Notes: generated from the letters alone by a model not told the origin. 64,000 bases of DNA from Bacillus sp. FJAT-50079 (GCF_018343515.1 NZ_JAGYPD010000001.1:124001-188000), one strand, 5' to 3'; positions 52,973-62,487 are shown, numbered from the stretch's first letter. Made by a program: numbers and translations.

Positions 52973-53609
52973 TTTTACCTCCCTTTACCATTGCATTTTT
53001 TATTGCCATTGCCTCAGCTACGGGATCTTCTGCATTTGTGATGCCTGATCCAACGATAATCACATCTGGTTGGTGGGCGACATATAAATCGACCGTATGT
53101 CGGTTTATTCCGCCAGCAACAGCAATCTTCGCCTCTTTTACATGCTTTTTCATCAATTTCAAATCGTCAAGCGGTTGTCTTCCTGCCGCTTGCTGATCGG
53201 CACCTGTATGGACTGCTACATAATGAGCTTTTATTTCCTCCATTTCTCGTATTTTACTAGGTAAATCTTGGATACAAATCATATCGACCACGATTTGCTT
53301 TCCGTGCTTATAAGCTGCTTCAATACTCGCTTTTGCTGTTAAAATATCCGTTACACCTAGTACCGTTGCATAATCGGCTCCAGCTTCAAAAGCCATTTTC
53401 GCCTCGAAGTATCCTCCATCCATAATTTTCAGATCAGCCAATATTTCCTTATTCGGAAAATACCTTTTCATTTCCCGAACGGCTCTCATTCCTTCTCTCA
53501 TAACAAGTGGGGTCCCTATTTCAATAATATCTATGTAGTCTTTCACCTTCTCGACTAATAAAAGAGAATCGACTAATGTTAACTCATCTAAAGCTAATTG
53601 TAGTTTCAT
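52926..53609 (-). CDS. hxlA: 3-hexulose-6-phosphate synthase
   Basis: Orotidine-monophosphate-decarboxylase-fold aldolase, 227 aa. Begins MKLQLALDELTLVDSLLLVEKVKDYIDIIEIGTPL, and carries the metal/catalytic DxKxxD motif in ADLKIMDGG (about residues 58-66). VAGGINRHTV and IVGSGITNAEDP form the phosphate site. Condenses formaldehyde with ribulose 5-phosphate (or the reverse). The alternative family member, 3-keto-L-gulonate-6-phosphate decarboxylase, is less likely because the hxlB-type isomerase follows. Confidence 0.88.
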   Translation of the reverse strand: MKLQLALDELTLVDSLLLVEKVKDYIDIIEIGTPLVMREGMRAVREMKRYFPNKEILADLKIMDGGYFEAKMAFEAGADYATVLGVTDILTAKASIEAAYKHGKQIVVDMICIQDLPSKIREMEEIKAHYVAVHTGADQQAAGRQPLDDLKLMKKHVKEAKIAVAGGINRHTVDLYVAHQPDVIIVGSGITNAEDPVAEAMAIKNAMVKGGKNGEPKKSLINDYSRA

Positions 53610-53624
53610 AACATCATCTCCATT

Positions 53625-54791
53625 TTACTTATTTTTGATTGATTGCAGTTCATCACACATCGCTAGAATAGAAGTGAAGAGATTAGAGCTTGGATCTATA
53701 TTCGTATAATAAACAAGAGCCTGCTCCATTCCTTCCGTTGCTATATAATGTTGTAATTCTATTGCTTGTTTATCATTTGGATAATCAAAAAGAAAGGCAG
53801 CAGCAATTCCTTTACACAAAGCTTGATTATTTATATTAAATTCTTCGCATGCCAAGGCTGGTCCAACTAACCGATCATTTGGATGAAGCTTCCGAATTGG
53901 TGACCGTGCTACACGTGAAATCGGATCTTGAACACCATCAGTCATAAACCTACCGAGAACGAATGTAATGTACGCTTGCAAGTCCTCCCAAGAAAATCCA
54001 TATTTAACAGAAAGCATTTCAGCAGATTCGTTTACCGCTGCTACTACATTCTCGTAAATTTTCTTATCTGCAAATGCTTCTTGCACAAACTCGTATCCTT
54101 CCAAATACCCTAAATAGGCGGCAATTGCATGGGCACAATTCGTAATATACAATTTTCTTTCTAAGTACTTTTGAAGATTTGTCGTATAAATGGCCCCTTT
54201 GATCGGTTCCTTTAAAGGATTTGTCAGTTTACTTTTTTCAATGACCAATTCATAATCATTGCCAATTTCAACTGCTTTACCACCATTTATTTCTACTTCA
54301 AAAACCATTCGATCTACGGCAGTATTAGGAAAACAAGCGATTTGCTTCAGTTCATCTAAGGTAATCGGGACTTGGCTGTCTAAAATGGCCTTTTTTAATA
54401 TATCTGAGGCAAATAATGCATTCTCACAAGCGAGCACATTCAATTTTTTCTTATTTTTTTCCAGACGGATTTTTAACCCCTTTGCAATTAACGGTGCGAC
54501 TTTAACTAAATTATCTGCCCATACTGAAGTCGTTAAAGTTTCAGCTTCAACAATCGCCTCAATCACCTTACTTTCATCCGTTCTTGGAGATAAAGCACTT
54601 ACATTTGAAATGACCTTTTTACGATATCCTTCCTCTAGATAATAAAGGTCGTACGTTTGTGTCTCATTAATTTGAGTTATTAGTTCCGCAGAAACATCTA
54701 CAAAGATGATTTCATAGCCGGAATCAAAAAGTAGATCCCCTATAAAACCTCTGCCTATTGCTCCAGCCCCAAAATGAATTGCTTTTCCCAC
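53625..54791 (-). CDS. mtlD: Mannitol-1-phosphate 5-dehydrogenase
   Basis: 388 aa. N-terminal NAD fold KAIHFGAGAIGRGFIGDLLFDSG and the catalytic region KLYITNCAHAIAAYLGYLEGYEFVQEA are clear family marks. Converts mannitol 1-phosphate from the PTS to fructose 6-phosphate with NAD. GTG start shares a base with the stop of the EIIA gene (TAGTG). Confidence 0.95.
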   Translation of the reverse strand: MGKAIHFGAGAIGRGFIGDLLFDSGYEIIFVDVSAELITQINETQTYDLYYLEEGYRKKVISNVSALSPRTDESKVIEAIVEAETLTTSVWADNLVKVAPLIAKGLKIRLEKNKKKLNVLACENALFASDILKKAILDSQVPITLDELKQIACFPNTAVDRMVFEVEINGGKAVEIGNDYELVIEKSKLTNPLKEPIKGAIYTTNLQKYLERKLYITNCAHAIAAYLGYLEGYEFVQEAFADKKIYENVVAAVNESAEMLSVKYGFSWEDLQAYITFVLGRFMTDGVQDPISRVARSPIRKLHPNDRLVGPALACEEFNINNQALCKGIAAAFLFDYPNDKQAIELQHYIATEGMEQALVYYTNIDPSSNLFTSILAMCDELQSIKNK

Positions 54792-55225
54792 TATAACGCC
54801 CCCTTAAGTAACTCGATAATTTCTTCTTTCGTTTCAGCATTTTTTAATATTTCGATATTATCCAACTCTGAACAGACTAGGGCAATATTACTTAATATTT
54901 CTAAATGCTCATTCTCTTTTCCCGCAATTCCGATAATAATATAAGCCAATTTATCCTCTCCAAAACTCACACCTTCGGGAACTTGCACAAAAGAAATACC
55001 GGAGCGCTTTATTTTACTCTGTGATTCATTTACTCCATGGGGAATTGACACATGGTTGCCCATGTAAGTAGACATAATCTCCTCCCGTTGCAGCATATCC
55101 AAAATATAATCTTCAGTAACATAGTCATTGTTGACTAAGATCTCCCCAGCTGCTTTAATCGCCTCTGTCTTATTATTAAAAGATGCATTCATTTGGATAT
55201 TTTTTTCATCAAAAATACTTTTCAT
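54791..55225 (-). CDS. mtlF: PTS mannitol EIIA component
   Basis: 144 aa with the phosphorylation site VSIPHGVNESQSKI (His-63), MYMGNH-type lead and LAYIIIGIAGKENEHLEIL. Transfers phosphate from HPr to the EIIB domain of MtlA. ATG with AAGGGAC upstream. Lies 16 bases after mtlR. Confidence 0.95.
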   Translation of the reverse strand: MKSIFDEKNIQMNASFNNKTEAIKAAGEILVNNDYVTEDYILDMLQREEIMSTYMGNHVSIPHGVNESQSKIKRSGISFVQVPEGVSFGEDKLAYIIIGIAGKENEHLEILSNIALVCSELDNIEILKNAETKEEIIELLKGAL

Positions 55226-55240
55226 TATATAAAGTCCCTT

Positions 55241-57304
55241 CTATACTTTTTCAATTAGATGCTCCTTGATTCTTTGTTCGATGATAAGTTTTAATTTCTC
55301 CTTTTTATCTGTCTCAAAAGAATGAACAATAGCTGGATCATCAATCATCATCATCGTTACATCACTTAAAAGGTTAATTAAAAGTACATGACTATCAGCC
55401 GGATATACCATCGCAATGATCGATCGAATGTTGGAAATATTTTTCGAGCCAAACGTGTAATCCCCATCTTTCTCCAGTCTTAAAACGGATAAATATGGAT
55501 TTTTTAGTTTCTTTGAAAAAAATTCAAAATAAGCGAGACTAGTATTAGGTATGACAAAATAATGATTCTTATCTTTTATAGCCTCTGTAATTTCATTTGC
55601 AGTAAGAATAACCTTTCTCTTAAACAAATCATCCTGAATAAGCTCCAACACATTTGCTTCTCTCTTTAAAACTGAAATCACTTCAAAGTTGTCTAGTAAA
55701 TGGATACCCCAATTCGTCATCTCCCTTATTTCTTTTAAAGATAACGTGATTTCTCGTCGTTGTTTTATTTGACGAATATTCATTTGGCTTTGGTTTCGCC
55801 TTTTCTCATTTTTCAGTTTTAAAATCCTCTCCTTTATTTGACTCACTTCTTTTGAATTGAGTAAGGGAGATACCATGATATATTGGTTTTCAGGTAAAAA
55901 TAACGGGATCGTGGAAACAACTAAATCATATTCCTCTAGATTTTCCTCGTGCAGATGAATGAGTGGAATGATCTTCTTAATAAAAATTTCCGGGCTCTCT
56001 CTTTCTAACCTACTAGCTAACATTTTCGAAGAGCCCATCCCACTCGAACAAACTACCAAAATGTTCAAAATTTTTTCCGTGCCTTTATCCTTCGAAACAA
56101 TAAAATATAGAGTTAGATATCCTATCTCTGAAGAAGGAAATCGTTCTCTTGAGAAGACTTGTTCAATACTCGCTTTAACAGCTTCATAGAGGCTCTTATA
56201 TGTTGTTTCGATTTCCTCCTGCATTGGATTCGATAAAATAATTCCTTGTTCAATTCTTAAAAGTGTCTTATCTAAATGTTTTCGAATGCTTTCAAATAAA
56301 TTATGATCACCACTAAAATGAAAACCTAGTTTATTTTCAACCTCATAAATGAGCTCTCTAACTTTTTGTGTAAGATTATCTTCGGCTAAACCATTAAAAT
56401 AATGGCGTGAGTCTTTATCTAATGTAATACCAATCATCCATGTTAAATATTTCTTTTCACTTGTATTAAGATTGATTTCAAAGCATTTCTTAAGAAAATT
56501 TTCCAATCTATTTACCATATCATGATAATAAGAGTCTTTAGGAATAGACGTATTGAAATGCATGTAGTCACTTTCTTTAGCTTTCGATAAAATCATTCTA
56601 GTTAACAAAAACACAAATTCCTTAAAGTGTGGGTCTGTACTTTTAATTTGAACATCTTTAATTAGTTCACGGGTAAATAGATAAACCTCTTTTAATGGCT
56701 TCTTATACTGATACTTTTCTAAAAGCGAAAGAAACATTTGATTGGGATAACTGGCATCATTTAAAATCCAATCAAAAAATATATCAAACTCAACATTCCT
56801 CAAAATTAATCCTGTTATATAGTGGTTTTTTAAAATAGGATTTCCGTCTATAAAAAAGCCTTCTCCCCGTTTCCTTCTAAAAGTCACGTTTAGATCTTTA
56901 ACCATCTGCTCTACTTCACGTAAATCATTTCTAATTGTTTGTATAGAAACTTCTAAATTAATCGCCATTGCTTGGGCCTTTATATAATCGTTTTGATGTA
57001 ATAACTCGATTAACAGTAAATCACGTCTTTCTTGCGGGCTATATTCATAGCCAATCGTTGATTCATTGAGGGAAGTATTCATCGAATCAATCCATTCCCT
57101 CTTTCCAAGCAATTTCATCCCTTTCCCCGGAACGGTTTCTAATCTAATATGATGACGATTTAAAAAGGTTGTAATATCAGGGATCTCTCTGTAAATTGTT
57201 CGCTCCGTCAATTGTAATTTATTCGCAATATCTTTAACCGTCATATACCCGTTGGATCTTATTAATAAATGAATCACCGCCCGAGTACGAGATGAAACAA
57301 CCAT
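55241..57304 (-). CDS. mtlR: Mannitol operon activator MtlR
   Basis: About 687 aa multi-domain regulator. N-terminal helix-turn-helix (MTVKDIANKLQLTERTIYREI), a second DNA-binding segment, two PTS regulation domains with paired His (FKEFVFLLTRM ... and ESIRKHLDKTLLRI ...), EIIB-like domain (NILVVCSSGMGSSKM, Cys near 415), and a C-terminal EIIA-like domain. In that last domain the segment normally reading xPHTS is VIPNTS, so the His of phosphorylation seems replaced by Asn (by eye). ATG 57304 is preferred over GTG 57313, with AGTAGGTG six bases upstream. PTS phosphorylation controls its activity and it activates mtlA. Confidence 0.92.
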   Translation of the reverse strand: MVVSSRTRAVIHLLIRSNGYMTVKDIANKLQLTERTIYREIPDITTFLNRHHIRLETVPGKGMKLLGKREWIDSMNTSLNESTIGYEYSPQERRDLLLIELLHQNDYIKAQAMAINLEVSIQTIRNDLREVEQMVKDLNVTFRRKRGEGFFIDGNPILKNHYITGLILRNVEFDIFFDWILNDASYPNQMFLSLLEKYQYKKPLKEVYLFTRELIKDVQIKSTDPHFKEFVFLLTRMILSKAKESDYMHFNTSIPKDSYYHDMVNRLENFLKKCFEINLNTSEKKYLTWMIGITLDKDSRHYFNGLAEDNLTQKVRELIYEVENKLGFHFSGDHNLFESIRKHLDKTLLRIEQGIILSNPMQEEIETTYKSLYEAVKASIEQVFSRERFPSSEIGYLTLYFIVSKDKGTEKILNILVVCSSGMGSSKMLASRLERESPEIFIKKIIPLIHLHEENLEEYDLVVSTIPLFLPENQYIMVSPLLNSKEVSQIKERILKLKNEKRRNQSQMNIRQIKQRREITLSLKEIREMTNWGIHLLDNFEVISVLKREANVLELIQDDLFKRKVILTANEITEAIKDKNHYFVIPNTSLAYFEFFSKKLKNPYLSVLRLEKDGDYTFGSKNISNIRSIIAMVYPADSHVLLINLLSDVTMMMIDDPAIVHSFETDKKEKLKLIIEQRIKEHLIEKV

Positions 57305-57317
57305 AGAAACCACCTAC

Positions 57318-58784
57318 TTACTGATATTTTTTTAGCTTTTCAACAATCCGATCATATTCACTGTTATCTAAAAAATTTTCAATCGTAAAGAGCGGAATAT
57401 CCTTATTTTTTATAATAGAACGGACACGATCTTCTAATATTGCATTTGTAATAATGACATCTACATCGTTTGGAATATGATCAACAGAGACATTTTTAAT
57501 GTCTATATTAAGCATCGCTTTCCTAGCTTTTGTTTTTAAAATGGACGCTCCCATAACACTAGAACCCATCCCAGCATCGCACGCAATAATAACTTGATGA
57601 ATCGCTTTTCCTTTAAGAAGGGAATCTTGATTAGTCTCTTCTTTCTGTTGATGAGCCGTTACATTTGAAAACTGATTGATTGATGAGGTCGCGATAGCAT
57701 TATCCTCATCCTCAATCACTTTTGATTTATCAAGCTTTAAGAAAAATGTAACGACGAGAAATGAGGCTAAGACTGCAACGAAATAAGCAGTAATATTAAT
57801 AATAAAGGCCCCTTTAGGAGTCATCATTAATAAAGCAAGAAAACTACCTGGTGACACAGCCGCAACAGTTCCTCCATGAAATAGTTGTAAAATTAGCAAG
57901 GCGAGGGCATTTCCAATAATAGGACCTAAAATAACGACTGGTTTCATTAAAGCATAAGGAAAAGCTACTTCACCAATCCCTCCGAGAAATAAAATTCCAG
58001 ACGCAGCCGGTGCAGATTTTTTTGCCACTCCTTTACCAAAAAAACAAAATGCCAATAATAATCCAAGCCAAGTTCCACCGTTCGCTTCAACTAAAAATAA
58101 AATCGATCTTCCCGTACTTGCTGCTTGCTCAATCCCTAACGGAATCATAATCCCATGATTCACTGCGTTATTTAAAAACAACACCTGTGCCGGTTGAACA
58201 AATATACTTGTCAACGGAATAAGATTCCGAGTAGTCGCCCAATCTACTCCAGTAGATAATACGTTTAGAATAATAGAGAAAATTGGTTCAACGGCAACGA
58301 AACCAATGAGCATGATCATTGCTCCGAAAATTCCTAAAGAAAAATTATCAACTAACATTTCCATCCCTGGTTTTATTTTACCTTTGAAAATTCCATCAAT
58401 CTTTTTCATGATTATAGCTCCCAATGGCCCCATAATCATGCCACCAATAAGCATTGTAATGTCAGCACCGATAACAACACCCATCGTCGCAATTGCGCCA
58501 ATGACACCGCCTCTTCTTCCATAAACGTTATAACCACCTGTAAAACCGATTAAAACGGGCAACAGATATGTAAGCGTCGGGCCAACCAATTGATTCAAAT
58601 GTTCATTTGGTAACCATCCTGTCGGTATAAATAATGCAGCCAATAATCCCCAAGCAATAAATGCTCCTATATTGGGCATGACCATCGCACTTAAAAACCC
58701 ACCCATTTTTTGAACTCTGGCTCTAAATGAAAGTTTTGGCTCCTTAGCTGTCGCCGCCATTGCACCATTCATTTCAAGTTCCAT
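57318..58784 (-). CDS. mtlA: PTS mannitol EIICB component
   Basis: 488 aa. EIIC membrane domain with about eight helices and the substrate loop GGIGEVAFPYALM (E. coli GAIGEIYFPYVLM); a linker near 370-400, then EIIB with the phospho-Cys loop IIACDAGMGSSVMG (Cys near 405). Imports and phosphorylates mannitol (or a related hexitol). GGGGG lies eight bases before ATG. First gene of the operon. Confidence 0.94.
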   Translation of the reverse strand: MELEMNGAMAATAKEPKLSFRARVQKMGGFLSAMVMPNIGAFIAWGLLAALFIPTGWLPNEHLNQLVGPTLTYLLPVLIGFTGGYNVYGRRGGVIGAIATMGVVIGADITMLIGGMIMGPLGAIIMKKIDGIFKGKIKPGMEMLVDNFSLGIFGAMIMLIGFVAVEPIFSIILNVLSTGVDWATTRNLIPLTSIFVQPAQVLFLNNAVNHGIMIPLGIEQAASTGRSILFLVEANGGTWLGLLLAFCFFGKGVAKKSAPAASGILFLGGIGEVAFPYALMKPVVILGPIIGNALALLILQLFHGGTVAAVSPGSFLALLMMTPKGAFIINITAYFVAVLASFLVVTFFLKLDKSKVIEDEDNAIATSSINQFSNVTAHQQKEETNQDSLLKGKAIHQVIIACDAGMGSSVMGASILKTKARKAMLNIDIKNVSVDHIPNDVDVIITNAILEDRVRSIIKNKDIPLFTIENFLDNSEYDRIVEKLKKYQ

Positions 58785-58828
58785 CCCAACAACCCCCTCA
58801 AATTTTCGTATAAAAGTGAATTACGATC

Positions 58829-58857
58829 TTTATAAAGAAAAAAATCAACGTGAACAA
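58829..58857 (-). promoter_or_regulatory. Promoter of the mannitol-type operon
   Basis: Minus-strand TTGTTC (58857-58852), 17 bases, TATAAA (58834-58829), 45 bases upstream of mtlA. Weak -35 as expected for an MtlR-activated promoter. Confidence 0.5.
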
Positions 58858-58897
58858 ACATTATTAAGTTTTCACTTATTCGTCCTCCTCTTTCATC

Positions 58898-58911
58898 AGT
58901 AAGCGCTTACT
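58898..58911. promoter_or_regulatory. Cre-like perfect palindrome upstream of mtlA
   Basis: AGTAAGCGCTTACT matches 12 of 14 cre positions (ends differ) and is a perfect palindrome. It lies about 40 bases upstream of the -35 box, which suits CcpA activity or an MtlR site. Confidence 0.6.
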
Positions 58912-59504
58912 AATAATGATAGAATGACATAATTTAAACATCAATCATTCATAGTGTCATAATTTTCAGAGTTCATGTTGACATTTTTATTACTTAAATA
59001 AATTAATCGGCTGCAACGCCTGCTATTTTTGGAGTAACCTCTTAAATGAAATTAAAATAGCGGAGATTCCTATGAGGTGATTTATAGTAGGATAAAAATG
59101 AAATGTTTTAAGATAGTATTCACGCAATGATACTTAAATCAAGTATGCATGCAAGGAGTATAAACACACTCCTAAAAGAACAAAACTAACTACAATTGCT
59201 GAAATTTCCGGAATGTTATAATTAGGTAAATTAAATCTAATGTTCGAGTTTTTTTAACTTCCAGCACATAAAATATAAGCCAATCGACTCCTTAATAAAG
59301 GATCTAAATTTTAATGACTAAGGAAAAGGATAATCAGTATAGCTCAATTTTTATCCTACTTGAATGTCAACACGGCCACGTTTTCCAATTCAACTAGGGA
59401 GAGGGCAAGATATATTATATAGGAATAAGCACAGCGCATTTACTCCTTTTATATTCAACCTGCATCAAGTCGTTCGCGAATTTTGCATACTCTGAAATAA
59501 AGTG
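58912..59504. other. Non-coding region between mtlA and the monooxygenase modules
   Basis: About 590 bases, AT-rich. I see no credible gene and no RNA motif I recognise. Short plus-strand pieces (ribosome sites such as AGGAGT near 59155) are not followed by open frames. Confidence 0.35.
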
Positions 59505-59568
59505 AAAAAGCACATCATTCCAGCTTCTCCATTTAAATAATGTGGAGAAATATCTGAATTAATGTGCT
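59505..59568 (-). terminator. Terminator after the first ArsC-fold gene
   Basis: AGCACAT (59509-59515) pairs with ATGTGCT (59562-59568), with an inner stem TTCTCCA/TGGAGAA, and TTTTTC follows on the minus strand. Confidence 0.6.
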
Positions 59569-59593
59569 CATTTATGGTAATTTTTATTAATTG

Positions 59594-60034
59594 CTATTGA
59601 GTTATTAACTTTCTTAAACCATTGTGGATGTGTTCATTTGTCACCGTATTTTTGAATACTTTACTTAATAAATCATAATCATAACCCACAATTACCTGTT
59701 CACCTTCACCTTTAATTAATATAGGGGTCATTAGTAAAAATGGATGCACTTCCAATAAATCAATCATTTCATCTTTTGAAATCTTATTGTTTTGGATTTG
59801 GTTGATTCCTTCCTTTTCTTTACCTCTATTTGGGTTAACTAATAAATAAGAAAAAACATCCGGATAAACGGCCGATTGAATGCCACCTTCTAATAACTTA
59901 TCAATTCTCTCAATTTCCTCTTTCGTTATTCGATAGATACTTTTCTCTTCAAACGGCAAATCATTATTTTTCAACCATTTTCTTGTAATCTCAGATGACG
60001 GATTCCCACGGCTTCCATACATTGTCCAACTCAT
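59594..60034 (-). CDS. Cysteine-less ArsC/Spx-fold protein 1
   Basis: 146 aa. Pattern MYGSRGNPSSEITRKWLKNNDLPFEEKSIY matches the first strand-helix-strand of Spx (LYTSPSCTSCRKARAWL...IPFVERN), and EVHPFLLMTPILIKGEGEQVIVGYD matches the Spx [21 protein letters not shown] cis-Pro region. The CxxC site is NPSS and the protein contains no Cys, so redox chemistry is excluded. GGGGG precedes ATG. It lies 28 bases after a flavin monooxygenase gene, and the same pair occurs again at 62089-63694. Possibly a partner or adaptor of the monooxygenase (inference). Confidence 0.85.
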   Translation of the reverse strand: MSWTMYGSRGNPSSEITRKWLKNNDLPFEEKSIYRITKEEIERIDKLLEGGIQSAVYPDVFSYLLVNPNRGKEKEGINQIQNNKISKDEMIDLLEVHPFLLMTPILIKGEGEQVIVGYDYDLLSKVFKNTVTNEHIHNGLRKLITQ

Positions 60035-60062
60035 AAAATTACCCCCAAAGATGATTAGTTTT

Positions 60063-61211
60063 TTATTTACTAGTGACTAAGGCCTCTTCTACTAGTTTCC
60101 TATATCCCGCTTGTTCTAACATTGGTAAAACGGTTTCATTAAAATAGGGCATTTCTTCTTCGTAATCAAGGAATGAAATTAGTGAACCTGACAACCCAGT
60201 ATCGGACAACTCAATTATTTTTTCTGTTACTTGTTCAGGTGTACCAACTAGTGGCCAACCTGCCCATCCAGCCATAAAGTTCTCTCTTGCTTGGACTAAA
60301 AACTCCTTAGAGTTAGATCCTGATTCAATACCGAACATATCAGCAATTATATTTCCAGCTTCCCAGTCACCTTGTTCTCTGACGTAGTAATCATAAAAAT
60401 CCCAAGCTTCTTTTTCCGTAGGCCGACAAACTACGAAACTAGTTGTGAACGTATTAATCTGGCGCTTATACTCTTCCCAAGCGTACTTCTTAATACTTTT
60501 AGTCCACTCTTTTGCATAATCAATTGATTCCGTAAAACCAAAGTTAAAATCAGTGAATCTAGCCGCATAATCCCTGCCAGCTGGCGAAGTGCCCGCACTT
60601 ATTAAAACTGGTCTAGGGCTTTGACTTGGTTTTGGTGATTGCCAGCCATCTTTAATGGTAAAGAATTCTCCCTCATAGTCGAAATATTGCTCTGACCATA
60701 ATTTTAGAACAATCTCCATCCATTCATTAACGTAACGATATCCTGTTGCATGATCCATTTTTGTTCCATTGAACATCTTCATTTCTGGGGGGAACCAGCC
60801 AACAACTGTATTAAGCCCAATTCTACCTTTTGATATATCATCAATAGTTGAAATCATTTTCGCTGCTGCAATGGGATGTACGGTTGGAACATGTGATGTG
60901 GTAAATAAATAAATTTTTTCAGTTACAGCAGCCATGGCTGCCGCCCACGTAAATGTCTCCATACAAGTTCCATTAAAATTACTTGCCCCACCAAACCCTC
61001 TCCACCTAGCAACAGGCACAATACACTCATATCCCGCATTTTCCATCATTTTAGCAATTCTAACATTTGTCTCAAAATTAGGTGTAAATGTAGTATCAGC
61101 TAATGTCATCGCGCAAGAGTTATTTACATTTGGACCAAATATACCCAATTTAAATTTATTATCATTAAACATTGGATTTCCAGCTTCTTTAAATCTTTCA
61201 AATCGGTTCAA
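60063..61211 (-). CDS. Luciferase-like flavin monooxygenase 1 (RutA-related)
   Basis: 382 aa group C flavin-dependent monooxygenase of the RutA/dimethylsulfone monooxygenase branch: ARWRGFGGASNFNG...ETFTWAAAMAAVTEKI, HPIAAAKMISTIDDISKGRIGLNTVVGW, RPVLISAGTSPAGRDYAARFTDFNFGF and the C-terminal VGTPEQVTEKIIEL all match. It would use reduced FMN from the adjacent reductase and O2. Start is TTG with GGAGG seven bases upstream. Roughly 60% identical by eye to the copy at 62537 over the full length. Substrate unknown; RutA relatives cleave pyrimidine or other N-heterocycles or sulfones. Confidence 0.9.
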   Translation of the reverse strand: MNRFERFKEAGNPMFNDNKFKLGIFGPNVNNSCAMTLADTTFTPNFETNVRIAKMMENAGYECIVPVARWRGFGGASNFNGTCMETFTWAAAMAAVTEKIYLFTTSHVPTVHPIAAAKMISTIDDISKGRIGLNTVVGWFPPEMKMFNGTKMDHATGYRYVNEWMEIVLKLWSEQYFDYEGEFFTIKDGWQSPKPSQSPRPVLISAGTSPAGRDYAARFTDFNFGFTESIDYAKEWTKSIKKYAWEEYKRQINTFTTSFVVCRPTEKEAWDFYDYYVREQGDWEAGNIIADMFGIESGSNSKEFLVQARENFMAGWAGWPLVGTPEQVTEKIIELSDTGLSGSLISFLDYEEEMPYFNETVLPMLEQAGYRKLVEEALVTSK

Positions 61212-61271
61212 TTTACTACCTCCAATTAATTTATTTATAAAGATTTATCGCAATTTAGGATAATAATTCTT

Positions 61272-61826
61272 TTAATATAGACTGGGGCCAAGGGCCTTAC
61301 CACGCGTTGATTTGGCCAAATTCACGATATCCTCACCTAACTCATAGGCCTTTTTTTTAATATGTTCATCAGCAATTTCACCATTTATCACTTCGACCTT
61401 AGAACAATATAAAATCCCGGGTATTGTGTGAACCTGAAAAAACGATAAAGCCGTTCTAAAGCCTAATTCCAATCCTAAATAATGATGGTCACTTCCTCCC
61501 GTTGCAATTAAACCAGCGGCCTTTCCTTTCATAAATTCAGTTGGAAGCAAATCAATCAGATTTTTCAAAGCTCCTGTCATCGTTCCTCGATACATTGGTG
61601 AACCGAATATATAAGCATCCGCATCGCGAATTTTTTCTAGAACATCTTTTGTACTGCTATTATAATGATCAAAAGGTCGGCCATCACAAAATTCGAGTTG
61701 TGTATCAGCTAGATCAATAACCTCGGTTTCAATACCATGTCCACGAACAGACCTTAATACCTCATTAATCAAAGCGCGGGTTCGCCGACTTGTTGCCGCA
61801 CTTCCACTCACACCAATAATTTTCAA
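61272..61826 (-). CDS. NADPH-dependent FMN reductase (SsuE-like)
   Basis: 184 aa flavodoxin-fold reductase: KIIGVSGSAATSRRTRALINEVL (FMN loop), FGSPMYRGTMTGALKNLIDLL and ATGGSDHHYLGLE. Supplies reduced FMN to two-component monooxygenases. AAGAAGG lies eight bases before TTG 61826, which is chosen over the longer frame from 61835. Confidence 0.9.
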   Translation of the reverse strand: MKIIGVSGSAATSRRTRALINEVLRSVRGHGIETEVIDLADTQLEFCDGRPFDHYNSSTKDVLEKIRDADAYIFGSPMYRGTMTGALKNLIDLLPTEFMKGKAAGLIATGGSDHHYLGLELGFRTALSFFQVHTIPGILYCSKVEVINGEIADEHIKKKAYELGEDIVNLAKSTRGKALGPSLY

Positions 61827-61965
61827 ATTAAGCACCTTCTTAATGGAAATAAATAATCTTTTTTAATCATTTGGAATAGAGGGTATTTACTTTGGCTTCT
61901 TAATAGACTCATCACATTTATCATTTTTTACATAGCTTGGCTAATTACTATAATTAATTTCAACA

Positions 61966-62018
61966 GCAAAAAAAGAAGTCAAACCTCTTTGATATAATAG
62001 GATAACTTCTTTTTTTGC
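61966..62018. terminator. Bidirectional terminator-like inverted repeat
   Basis: Fourteen perfect base pairs, GCAAAAAAAGAAGT (61966-61979) with ACTTCTTTTTTTGC (62005-62018), each side giving a T-run. It follows the second ArsC-fold gene by 70 bases on the minus strand and would split the two modules into separate transcripts or attenuate read-through. Confidence 0.65.
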
Positions 62019-62088
62019 AAACGATACGCTGCATATCACCTGTAAACTTAGTGATAAAATCCAAATGGAGTCTACTTAATGAATGTTT

Positions 62089-62487
62089 TTATTTAACTTT
62101 TACTTCCCTTACGAGGGTATCTAGACTTTCCAAATCATAGCCTACAATAAATTCATCTTCACTCATCAAAATAGGCGTCATCAACATGGATGGATACAGA
62201 GTAAGTACATCAATAGCCTCTTCTTTATTTATTTCCCCATTTCGTATTTTCTCAAGGTATGGCAATTCTTTTTTCTTTTGCGGAAAAATGAGCTTGTACG
62301 AAAATTCATCTGGGTATACTAGACTTCTAATATCTCCACCATTTCGAATAATTAATTCTTGTACTTCCTCCTTATCTATCATAAATATACTTTTTTGATC
62401 AACTGGTATTGCATTATTTCTTAGCCATGACTCAATTAAATCTGATTGCGGATTCCCTGACTTGCTATAAAATCTCCACTGACTCAT
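62089..62487 (-). CDS. Cysteine-less ArsC/Spx-fold protein 2
   Basis: 132 aa, homologous to the protein at 59594: WRFYSKSGNPQSDLIESWLRNNAIPVDQKSIF, VYPDEFSYKL, TLYPSMLMTPILMSEDEFIVGYDLE. NPQS replaces the CxxC of Spx/ArsC and there is no Cys. ATG 62487 has GGAGG eight bases upstream; the frame also opens at 62502. It follows the second monooxygenase gene by 49 bases. Same inference as for the first copy. Confidence 0.85.
   Translation of the reverse strand: MSQWRFYSKSGNPQSDLIESWLRNNAIPVDQKSIFMIDKEEVQELIIRNGGDIRSLVYPDEFSYKLIFPQKKKELPYLEKIRNGEINKEEAIDVLTLYPSMLMTPILMSEDEFIVGYDLESLDTLVREVKVK

Noticed and set aside
59594-60034. Arsenate reductase or redox-sensing Spx
   Set aside because: The protein has no cysteine at all, so neither activity is possible.
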